Of a DNA stretch of 55,774 nt, positions 22,398 to 32,550 are shown piece after piece (within the stretch, counting starts at the first letter, position 1; each line of letters begins with the position of its first letter). The notes under the pieces are model-generated. The model ran no database searches and was not told the origin of the DNA. It saw only the letters and a list, made by a program, of their open reading frames with translations. The translations under genes and the position numbers were made by a program. Source of the DNA: Stagonosporopsis chrysanthemi (lineage: Eukaryota > Ascomycota > Dothideomycetes > Pleosporales > Didymellaceae); assembly GCA_022560025.1 (NCBI GenBank), contig JAFISE010000168.1:9942-65715 (forward strand), in the 5' to 3' direction.

Positions 22398-23409
22398 ATG
22401 CTTGGCAGTCTCAAGAAACGGCTCTCGCGACGGTCTTCGAACCAGGTCTCCGACGCGGATACTGCTCATTTGAGGAAGAGCACAGGTTCACAGCTTACCC
22501 CTCCATCTGCTGACAGCTCATTCGCGTCAGCTACACCTCCAACACGTCGCCCAAGTAAGCGCTGCGATCAGATTCTTGCCCTAGGCATGTCCTGGAAGGC
22601 ATGATTAACATATAGCAGACAGCGCAAGTACGAACCCATTCAGAGCACAGGGCGACGCGCCTCCAGCCTACACGCCAGGACCAGCTCAGAATTCGCAGCC
22701 CACTATGGACGCACCGCGGTCGGCATCTACTGCAGACGATCAGTACGCATTCTTGAAATCTTTTGACACCATCTTTCTCATCGACGACTCTGGCTCCATG
22801 GCTGGTCGCTCATGGCGAGAAACCGGCAAGGCACTTGAGACCATCACGCCAATCTGCACAGAACGTGACGCTGACGGCATCGACATCTACTTCCTGAATC
22901 ACCCAGACTCATCGATCTACAGGAACGTCACTACAGCAAGCACAGTCATTGAGATCTTCCAAACCGTGCGTCCAGGTGGTGCAACGCCCACTGGCCAGCG
23001 CCTTCAAAAAATCCTCAAACCATACCTGCAGCAGTATGAAAGGAACCCAGAGACTACCAAGCCTATCAATCTCATCGTCATCACCGACGGGGAGCCATCA
23101 GATGACGTCGAGGCACCCATTATCGCATGCGCAAAGAAGCTCGATAAGCTCGACGCCCCAGCTTGGCAAGTCGGTATCCAATTCTTTCAGGTCGGAAAAG
23201 AGGCTGGCGCGCGAGAGGCGTTGAAACAGCTCGATGATGGGCTGCGCGAAGCTTCCGGTGACGACGAGCTCAGGGATATCGTAGACACCGTTCCCTTCAC
23301 AGGTGACGACGATGCAGAGCTTACAGGCGCGGGCATCATGAAGGTAGTGTTGGGATCCGTGAATCGCAGGCTCGATAGGCAGTCTAAGGATCTGCATCGC
23401 AGCCAGTGA
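22398..23409 (+). CDS. von Willebrand factor A-domain protein
   Basis: Exon 1 is 22398-22554 and exon 2 is 22619-23409 (or 22616, see findings); donor GTAAGC, branch GATTAAC, acceptor TAG/CAG. The product is 315 residues. A basic, Ser-rich N-terminus (MLGSLKKRLSRRSS) and a Pro-rich linker precede a vWA domain. That domain has the complete MIDAS start DDSGSMAGRS at about residue 98, a Thr in GGATPTGQRL, and ITDGEPSDD. Intact MIDAS implies Mg2+-dependent protein binding. Similar soluble fungal vWA proteins are intracellular; the partner is not known. An in-frame ATG at 22317 would add 27 residues. No neighbour suggests a pathway. Confidence 0.88.
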
Positions 23410-23820
23410 TCTCGGTGCTTGCAGCAGTGGTTCAAGCTGTCAGCGGCAGGTGTTCGGCGTTCAAGTTTTTGCGGACAGGGGTCTTTGATGCATTCGATGG
23501 CGTTCGGTTTGGTGCCACGGTCCGGTCATTGATACCCCTCCCGTCCTCAGTGTGCGATTTATTGCTTTTCAACATGAAATAGGCTCATGATATAATATTC
23601 GGCTACAGAATGAATTTCAATCATTCATATCTCGCAAGCTTGAACCTCATCTCTTCTGAGCAGGGTGCATACCGAAGAATCCCCCACACACGTGGACGCC
23701 TAAGGCAGACTCAACCGCACCGCTGCGTCTCCACAGTTCTCGTACACCACAACTTCATTCGCTGTCACTCTTTCACCCGCACACCTCACCCCGATGGCTA
23801 CAACCCCACCGCACACACTC

Positions 23821-24197
23821 CTACTCCCTCACTCGAGTCCTGTGCCGCGTACGAGGCACCTCCATCCTCATCCAATCATCCCCAAAAATGCCCTTCCTAC
23901 ACCTCGTATCGAAGAAAACTTTTTGCTTGCGCGCGCGTTCTTCTTTGCTGAGTTTGCGCGTTTTGAGCTTACCGCGCGAGGTGAAGTAGTTTGTTGTTTT
24001 CTCTGCGCCCTGGGAGATTTTTAATGGTAAAACCTTTTTCTTCTGAAGGGGAGGAGAAGGAGAAGGGGTAGGAGAAAGCAAAGGGAAAAGGTATAGAGAC
24101 TTACGATTATCTCCCATATCACCCGCTCCTCGGGGTTCATGAGCGAGTAATAGAACGATTTGGGGGTGGGGCGGTTGACCCAGCGCAAGTGAAACAT
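23821..24197 (-). CDS. Small basic hypothetical protein, two exons
   Basis: Exon 1 is 24197-24105 (31 codons, CAAAATG start context) and exon 2 is 24042-23821. The 62-bp intron has a GTAAGT donor and a long polypyrimidine tract ending CTTCAG, and both junctions are in phase 0. The product would be 104 residues. The N-terminal part (MFHLRWVNRPTPKSFYYSLM) includes aromatic and basic residues; the rest is very rich in Lys and Arg (KLKTRKLSKEERARKQK). I do not recognise it. Another acceptor 33 bp downstream (CCCAG) is also in frame and would drop 11 residues. The good splice signals make this more than a chance frame, but no homology was available. Confidence 0.5.
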
Positions 24198-25400
24198 TTT
24201 GACTCTGGGTGTGTGTGTTGCGAATTCGGGGGTGTGCGAGCGGCTTGCTTTGAGATTCGTGGGTGTGCTGGTGTGCAAGACGGGAAGGGATGACGTGGTG
24301 TGGTGTGTTCAAGGCTGTGATGAAGTGAAGCAGATGGAGAGGAAGGGGATATATACTTGCATCTTGAAATATCACGCGAATTCTCTCTGCATTGAATCAA
24401 AACTGGTTCGCGAAGGGTGAACTGTGGTTGAGACGGAACCTCGTTCGTCTCTTGACACTCTACGGGCGGAATGTTGGTGTTGAGCGTGGATCAGGGTGGA
24501 AGAACCATAGTTCATGTTGTACCTTATCGCAGGCTGACGAAACAAAGAACTGCTCTCCGCAAAGGCTTTCATGTCTCAAGGAAGCCCTCTCTTTGTTATC
24601 AGGAAGTCGGACTGTCATTGTAGAGGTCCTTATCAAAAGCTAGTCCAGTCTCCTAACTGGACGTTGATGTCCAGGAAGATGCACTTCAGCGATCAACCGC
24701 CCTGAAGGGCTTTCCCAAACCGCCTCTTAGACCTGGTTTTACCATCTTACCACATTAAAGAAAAAGAATCTTGGGATTATATACAACATTTTATAAACTA
24801 CATATCTTACTCAACCGTCGCTCTGAAGGTGCCTGCAGGAATCATCAGGCACGCGAAAAGTGAGCATCGATGCTATGTCGATTCAACAATAAACATGTGC
24901 CTTAACATCACTGAATTTGAAAAGTAATTTCTCACTGCAAATGCTCAATGGGAATAGGTAAGGTGGGAGAAACAGTACTATTACGTCATTTGCGCCTTGG
25001 TCAGCGGGCACATCCTCGGGAAACAGCAGTGTCGGAACGCCCGTCGCGACGCAGGTTTACTAGAGCGATATTTGGAAAAAGAGGTAATGCGCGATTCTCA
25101 TCCGCGATCCACCTTCGTGCCTACACTGCTCGTGTCCCTTCCTGTCTCTGGCTGCCATGCGTTATTGCGCCTTGTACATGAACAGATCTCTGAGGCCAAA
25201 GTCAGCTTCAACACTAAGGCCAATGCGTATCCGTCTTCGACCTGACGCGATGACACGAATGGATCTGGTTTAGTGTGAGTCAGCACTACGACCTTTCGCA
25301 GATCGATCTCACATCGGACTTCAAAAGTATATTAGACCATCTCCAGAAGCTTACACTTTGAACACAGTACACTCTCCGAGTCTGCATTGTCAACTTCAAC
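24198..25400. other. Gene-poor stretch
   Basis: 1.2 kb of ordinary composition, slightly A+T-rich around 24,640-24,960. Only short frames without recognisable content are present. It includes the presumed promoter of the adenylation-domain pseudogene. Confidence 0.5.
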
Positions 25401-27133
25401 ATGGCGACTCGCCCCCAAATGTGGCCAGACACCAATGGTGAACTTTTTCCAAACATTCTTTTCAAGCTAGCAGCTCAATTTCCGGACGTAACCTGTGCCG
25501 AATATCCCCACACCCACGATATCGCGGATGGCTATCGTCAGATAACCTTCAAGGAGGTTGCAAGCGCAGTACATGAAATGGCATGGTGGATTGATCACAA
25601 AGTCGGCAGACCAACAAAAGCCGACGGGAGTGAAACATTGGTATACATGGGCCCCAACGACCTCCGCTATGGAATCCTCATACTGAGCAGTGTGATGGTC
25701 GGATACAAGGTAACTTTACATACATTTACTAGATCTTCCATCGCTCACTAACGCCTGCAGATGCTCTTTCCCACTCCGCGCTACGGCGTCGAAGCCACGA
25801 ACGCACTAATCTCCCTTGCAGGCGGCTCAGTGATGTTGATGCCATCTCAAGCAGACCCAATAGTATCTGAGATTGTGGTTAGGCGTGCTATATAAAGTTA
25901 CGAGATCCCAGGAGTGGAGCATCTTCTGGCCTCGAAGCCAGCACCATATCCGTTTACGAAAACATTCGGAGACAACAAGGATGAACCTTTGGTCTGCCTA
26001 CACACATCCGGGACAACGGGCTTTCCCAAGCCTATTGTTTGGACTCACGACTGGGCGAACGCTGTCGCAAAAGGTCATCGTCTGCCCGCCCCATCCGGGT
26101 ACGAACTGGCAGATGGGGGTATGTTCGCCTAGAAAAGAGAATCATGACACTGTTTCCTCGAATGCACGCCTCGGGTATTATCACCGCAATCATCTTTCCG
26201 TTGTACTTGGGTGTTGCGATTGTCCATCCACCCTTTCGAGCGGTGCCGCATGACGCCGTCGATGCGGCTGTCGAAGCGCTGGAAGCGGTCAACGGCGCGG
26301 GTAAAATTGACGGGCTAGCCGTACCGCCACCTCACGCAGAATACATAGGCGCGAACTCTGCAATAATAGAAAGGCTCAGGAAGAAGGTTTCGATGGTCAT
26401 GTAGAGCGGCGGAAGCGTGTCCGATGCCACTGGGAGTGCACTAGCAGCCAAACTGCAGGTTCACAATTTCCTGGCATCCACAGAGACAGGGATCTGCATT
26501 TCAATTCGAAGGTCTGGCTCTGGCAACGTCAAGACTGTGCACAATGAGTTCCAATACTTTACCTTCCATCCGGCGCTCAACATTCGCTTCGATGCAGTCT
26601 CTGAAGCCGAGGAAGGCTTACTACACGAGGCCAAGATGACGAAGAACCAAGGCGAGAACGCATGGGTTCAGCCAAGCTTCAAACTCTCAACACACGCGAA
26701 TGAGATCTCGTTATGCGATATGTTTGTTCGCCACCCGTACGATCCCGAGAAGTGGAAGTACGCTGGCCGTACAGACGATATGTTGAATTGTCTGAGTGGC
26801 CAGAACTTCTACCCCAGTGTTGCTGAGCAGCAAATCACTGCGCACCCAAGTGTTGCTGAAGCAATAATTGTGGGTACGCGGCGTCCGAAAGCTTCGCTCG
26901 TTGTGCGATTGAACAATGGTGCAGATATCGAAGATGTGTGGGGCCCCATCGAGAAGGTCAATCAAAACGTTCCGGTGTATGCACGAGTTGCGAAGCATAT
27001 GGTCGTTTTTGCTACACAGCCGTTTCCAAGGACTGCAAAGGGGTCTGTGCAGCGGGCAGGCATTATCAAGATGTATGAGAAGGAGCTGGATAATCTATAT
27101 GAAAAACGCGGGTCCTCCCAGTGGCTAGGATAG
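25401..27133 (+). pseudogene. NRPS-like adenylation-domain pseudogene
   Basis: This is a relic of a fungal adenylate-forming enzyme (NRPS-like reductase type). Exon 1 (25401-25709) and a good 51-bp intron (GTAACT, CACTAACG branch, TGCAG) are still intact. The ATP-binding loop is readable as LHTSGTTGFPKP (about 26,006-26,041), and the late motif YAGRTDDML plus the following NFYP block at 26,760-26,820. Three lesions break it: an in-frame TAA near 25,893, a frameshift near 26,125-26,135 (just after GGMFA), and an in-frame TAG at 26402-26404. Each stop could derive from a Gln codon by C-to-T change. The frame ends at 27,133 right after the adenylation domain, so carrier and reductase domains are missing. 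It cannot make a functional enzyme without extensive readthrough. Confidence 0.88.
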
Positions 27134-27912
27134 AGTTTGATTACACTTTTCGACATGGAGAATGAGTAGTGTATGGCTGACGATGGTTCTGCAGATAAAA
27201 TCTCAAAGCTCCCAGAGCCACATGACATAGTAACATGCCGCTCTTCAAGGTTGCAACGCCTTCAGCAGCGCAGTAATCCATTGTCTTAGCTTCCATTTTG
27301 GCTCTCGTGCGCTATGCAGGGGTCTTTCCCAAACTTTCAACCTTGCTGTTTACCATTCTGACGTTTCTTTACACTGCCAGTACCCTCGATCCGTTGAAAT
27401 ACACTGTTACCTATACATGATATCTTGAGATAGTCAGGGAAGGGTCACAACTGGCTGTGCCGCGCTTGAGTTCCAAGTTGTATAGTCAATTGCAACAAGA
27501 AACCAGAGCAAAACATTTGTTTTACTTCGCACAGTAGTTGCGTTCAACTTTGATCTAAAACGGGGTTTCAAGGTCCATAATCTTCAAGTTGCTTTCACTC
27601 ACGCCATCACAGCGTAGAATCATCAATCCACTTGTAGCTACAGCTTCGCAATTGACATCGCTGTGGCGCTGCTGCACGAATTGTTGTATGCCTTCTGCAC
27701 GTACCAGCCCGCCAACAGCGAGCTGCGTTTGTATTCTAACTTTCACCCCCATTGCTACATTGCCTAGGCAACTTGCACGTGCGTTCCGCCTCGGCAAACG
27801 CGCAAGCTGCCCGTCAAAAGCTGCCCGTCAATTTCTCTTCCTTCCGTTGGTGACCCACTCTTACGAGCACTCTGCCTTCCCTGTCATGCCACTGCGAGAA
27901 CGATCATCCACC
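27134..27912. other. Intergenic region, no gene seen
   Basis: Between two pseudogenes; no convincing coding content on either strand. Confidence 0.45.
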
Positions 27913-28874
27913 ATGCCGGCCGACACGGACACAGGCAGCAAGTTATCACCGGGAGATACGCTATCGCAAACCATTCCTCTACCAGCTCTGCGCCGCGGCC
28001 CATAAGTCCTTGGATTCAAGTACGACAGATCGTCAGACCGCCGATGCAATCTCTTGCAAGGGTTCGGAATCGCAGACAAAGACCAGATAAATGCGGTTCG
28101 GCAACTTGAGCGCCTCATCAAGGAGAATCATCCTGACTACAATCACATTACCCATGACTTCAAAGATCCAAAGCTCTTTGGTATAGCAAGAAACAAACTG
28201 TGCATCCAGCTCTACGATAAGATGTAACATCTCTGCAAGGTTCCTCACGAGTGGATGCTGTGGGCCATAGGTAGACTCTTGTCACATGTGATATCTTCCG
28301 GATAAGGCGCCGTGGTCGCCATCCAGGCGGAGAAGGGATCGAGAAGAAGCGCTTGTATCGCATGGAGGAGCAGAACGACTCTGAGCCTGAGCCTGAGTCA
28401 ACTTGAAGGAAGCGACAGAAGCTTGCTGAACGCGAGCTTGTCCAGCCTCGCTCTGCAGACGGAGCCGCCGATGGTCTGTATGACCTCAGTGCGGGTGCCA
28501 TACGATCGGACACTTACGTCGCTCCCCTCATGAATTACCCTACCGGTCTAGATTCTAGTAAGTCGGTAATCTTCTTCCGGTCCATGAACGGATGCAAGAT
28601 GGGCAGGAAGTTCGCGAAGATGGAACCGTCTCAGTTACGTGGTGAGGGTGTTATCGACTGGAATAAGCTTGCGTTCGAGGCCTCCGCAGCAAACCACCGG
28701 CACAACCCAGAGTTCAACTACGAGGGCCGCCTCTGCCTGTCTCCTCGCCCCGAACAAGAGCTTGCCATATTTTCACAAGTGACACTCTCTTCAGCGATTC
28801 AGGACATAAAGACAGGTGACCTAAAATTTACCACTTCTCCTGTCGATCTCGACGTGATGAGTGTGCTGGGCTGA
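27913..28874 (+). pseudogene. Unrecognised pseudogene with C-to-T-type stops
   Basis: The frame from ATG 27913 (MPADTDTGSKLSPGDTL) has coding-like sequence on both sides of in-frame stops. These are a TAA at about 28,003 between RRGP and VLGFKYD, a TAA at about 28,227 after LYDKM, and, after a frame change near 28,270-28,300, a TGA at about 28,413 between EPEST and RKRQK. The last 120 residues (including VIDWNKLAFEASAANHRHNP) stay open to TGA 28,872. All three stops are one transition away from CAA, CAA or CGA. The frame change could be an unrecognised intron or an indel. Coding-like sequence may continue past 28,874. I do not recognise the family. Confidence 0.6.
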
Positions 28875-29222
28875 GGAAAGCACAGCAGAGAAAGTCTGGC
28901 GTTACTTACAAACAAAGACTACGAGATTTCCACGGTCATTGTAACAACTCTCGACTCAAGAAAGGATACACGACTGGACATTGCCTCCATTGAAGCATGT
29001 GATAACGATGGCTCTGTTTTGGGTTGAGAAGATGTATTTTGGTTGCGAGTCAAGCTAACGCAAAGGAAGATGTTGAAAGGCTGAAAATATGCTGCTCTCG
29101 GATGTACCATCAACGTCGTAGAACTGAGAGCAGCCAAGAAGACACAATCGGTGTAGGATGTAACGGGAAGCTTAAAGACTTTGACAATCCACAACCCATC
29201 GAGTCATGCCATTCTAGTGGTA

Positions 29223-30408
29223 TTAAATTGAGTTCTTACAGCCTCTTTCCGGCGGCAGAATCCACCCCACAATGTCAACTCCTTTGTGTACACAATACTC
29301 GAAGTACTCGCGATTCACCAATAGATCTCCATAGTCTTCATCCTCCCAGTGTTTTTCCAAACCGTCACCCCATGTGTTGTGCTCAATCTGCTGGAAAGGC
29401 TGATGGAGCTCGGGATCCGGACACCACTTGCCAACTTTCCACCAGAGTAGAGGAACTTTTGCTGGAATTCTCCCACCCTGCCGAGTGAATTTCGGTTCGT
29501 TCGTCGCTTGGTAATGTACACCCCAAGCGAGATCAGTCATACCTGGAGGGGTTTCCGGGAGCTAATCAGTCTCTAGCTCGTCACCATATTCATCATTTGG
29601 TGTCCACGCAAGAGGACACCAGAGCACCGCTTCCTAGAGAGCCCTCATGCTCGACGCCGCTTTAGCAAATGCTGCAAGGCATGGTCAGAGTGTAGTATCA
29701 TTCAGCACGATGCGGATGCGGGTATTTGGGCTTGCCCGGTATCGTCGGACTCTCTCAATGGAATCTGCGAGTCCGTTCATTTATCATAGGGAGTAGCTTT
29801 CAAGGGTGGATGTGCAGCATCAGTGACCGCAATTGCCGCCATGTCGCGTCCTTCGCCGTTTGGACCCATAAAAAACCACTGTCCTGACAGACAAATTACC
29901 GTGTGGAACATGACAACGAGACTCCCGAGATTTGGCTGGGAAGGGGTACAATCGTCCTTGGCCCAGAACAGAGTTTCACCTGCTAGTACACGCAAGTAGA
30001 AGCCGTTAGAGATGATGTGAGAGTTGATGTAGACTGATACTGAAGAGACTGTTGGCTGCTGGGCTTGTCAGATCAGGTTGTACTGTAAGACGATCGATGT
30101 CTGTGCTTATATTGAGGTCATGTCAGAAGTCGAGACTTATCTGCCGAAATGTGTCAGGCAAACGTGCAAATATGAGGGCTCTGGCGAGATCCTGTTTAGT
30201 GAAGATCCTGTCATACTTGCTCAGTTGGTTCACATCGTCGCGACACTGGCTGTCTGTCTTCAGGTGGTGGAAGGCGGATCTCGAATCAGATTTCGCAGGT
30301 ATGGAAGCCGATAACCCGAGAAACTGGAAATCAACTTCCTAGCAGTGTCTTCGTGTAGTGCAAATCTTGCGGAAGCTCCAGAGTATTTCTTGGCAGAAGA
30401 GCGGAATG
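29223..30408 (-). pseudogene. Broken F-box-type gene
   Basis: On the minus strand, segments of coding-like sequence occur in order but in different frames with stops between them. They are an N-terminal part (about 30,408-30,133, containing DRIFTKQDLARALIFARLPD), a middle part (29,995-29,777, with FFMGPNGEGRD), and a C-terminal part (29,540-29,223, with NREYFEYCVHKGVDIVGWIL). The N-terminal segment is homologous to DNA at 40,724-40,996, whose 5' extension encodes an F-box-like start (LSQELIDQISSYLFSKDL). This suggests an F-box protein relic, i.e. once an SCF ubiquitin-ligase adaptor. Family assignment is inferential. Confidence 0.5.
30133..30408 (+). repeat. Degraded duplication, copy 1
   Basis: About 276 bp is similar, by eye ~85%, to 40,724-40,996 in the same orientation. 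Shared blocks include GAGGGCTCTGGCGAGATC and TTTAGTGAAGATCCTGTCAT. Many differences are transitions, with copy 2 carrying more A and T. Confidence 0.8.
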
Positions 30409-30413
30409 CAAAG

Positions 30414-32550
30414 CTTTAGAGAGTTAAGATAAAAGCTGATTTGCTACTCTTTATGTGAGATTCTGCGTGCAGAACTAGTATCGGATACTTGGTGGCGTGG
30501 TCCGTGTGGCACAAGCAACGGTCCTATACAAATTAGCGTGCATGAGGTGAAACTGTGCACAAGGTGCTCGGATTCTGTACGCATCGAGTCGTATTCCGCT
30601 GTGAACATGAAGACTAACGATGAAACGACGCTTGGTCAGATTTCATTGTTCGGTTGCATGATTTGTGGCTTATCTCAAGCAGACTCTGATACCACCTGGA
30701 CGTAGTTCGGCAAACAGCTTGTGCACAATGCACCTTGATATAAAAACGACGTGGCTCGCTTCCAGTAGCGTGTCATTCTCAAGGCTGCGCACGGGCACGA
30801 CGAGGGCGTCCAGCACTGACAGCTCGCTCGTTACGTTGTGGGCCGCATATGCCAAGGAATGCTGGGGAAGCTACTGCGGGCCCTTGTCCACATCCTTTCA
30901 CGGGCACGGACCGACCCTAAAGCTGAATTGATCGGCAACGCCAAGCTTGCGTCTATCTCCATACTCCATCGCATCATCAATCTCAGCCTGAACCCTAACC
31001 TTCGACACCACTTCGTATCCTTCACCATATTACTTGGACACATACCGGTCCGTGCGATCTGCATGCCACTATTGTTTGACTACAACGCGACAGGCTCGCA
31101 TTGCAGGTTGTGCAGATGGACATGGCATCTGCATGCACGCTCGATGGCTTTGGCGCACTGTCCTCGTGCTTTTACAGGCGTTGTATTCATTTGACGTCAC
31201 TGCTAATCTGGTAAGAGATCCTAGTAGAGAACCTCGCAACGAAGCAAATTGATCGCCTCCACGCTCGACTGTCGCGCTGGTCTCGAATCCAAGAACGAAA
31301 CTACAAAGCACCAGTAATTTGCAATGTGCTCCTATCCAGCATGGCCTGGCACTAACAGAGCGCAAACTGCCGTCATAGAATCCCAGATTCTCAGCCTCTC
31401 AGTCCTGGTGATTGTGGCCCCAGCATTGACCAACGATGGAGTAGGAGATAGCGTAATTGTATCTATGACACGATACGATACCGAGAGGGACTTTCACCAA
31501 GACCAAACTCGTGTATCCGAAGCCCTAGGGTGGAGGGCTTATCGTGCAGGGCAGGGATCAAGCCGTAAGCGCGGGGTCGAAAAGACCGCTGATTCGAGGA
31601 GCGCACGTCGCCTCTCATCTCTTTCCCCAGACGTTCCAACCACAACGCCAACAGTCAGCCTCGCTCCCGAACACCCCCCTCAAATGACCCCGATCCTTGT
31701 ACACTATGCCTCCAGCAACTCGGTCCGTGTGACGAACATCGCATGTTCTGCCTCGGCGCGAGTTGTGGGCGAACCTGATCACCGCTTCTGCAGTCGTGTT
31801 GTCATGTTCAAGACGCAACGTCCTCTCTCAGTCGCCGAATGCTCCTTTACTGGCTCTGTAGGAGTGCACCAGCCAAATTGACTCCGTGGCATCCTGCCAG
31901 GCCGTACGAAGTTTCATCAGCATGCCGCGCACTCGGCGCGGTTTGAGCTCACGAGTCCCAGTGCCTGGTGGCTTGTTGCCTTTTTGCCTTCTTTGCCTGA
32001 AAACACAGGTCAACGCGTCTTACGGATGCCACCTACAGCGCAGATACATCATTGAACCATTAGTGGGCCCCCTTTTACGGCGACTTACCCGTTTTCCGAT
32101 GATTGGGTGACCGGTGAAGATACGCGTTTCTTGCATGTGTAAACACGACCTCAATGCAGTCCGTGTTAACACAACCACTACGGGTGACGGTTGGCACTGC
32201 TAGGCCTTATTGGCCGCCTTACCGCACTGGCATATATTACAAGCGTCGTCGAGTCCTCCCAAGTCCTTCAAAACGGTTGGGAATTGCCCGTGCCAGGCCA
32301 ATCGCTTCATTATTGGCTGCGTGGAAGAAGTCGGTATATGGTATTAATTCGCGGGGATGCGGGTAGCCCCCATGACCCTAGCGCGAGCTAACTCACGTGC
32401 AATGGTGGATATGAGGCTCAGCTGGGTTGCTGACTCTCCACTTGCATTGACGTCCGGCACCGTATCACTTTCTGCTCTATTCTACTCCGCTACAATTGAG
32501 TTTCTGTATAGCTACCTTTATTATTCGCGCGTACAAATATTATTCGCATC
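30414..32550. other. Gene-poor decayed stretch
   Basis: 2.1 kb with only short frames on both strands; the longest (31,324-31,881, plus, 185 codons) shows no domain. A short stretch at 31,957-32,050 resembles 41,627-41,700. Probably old gene and repeat remnants. Confidence 0.5.

Noticed and set aside
31324..31881. 185-codon plus-strand frame
   Set aside because: No recognisable domain, no splice partners, in a stretch of decayed DNA; not called as a gene.
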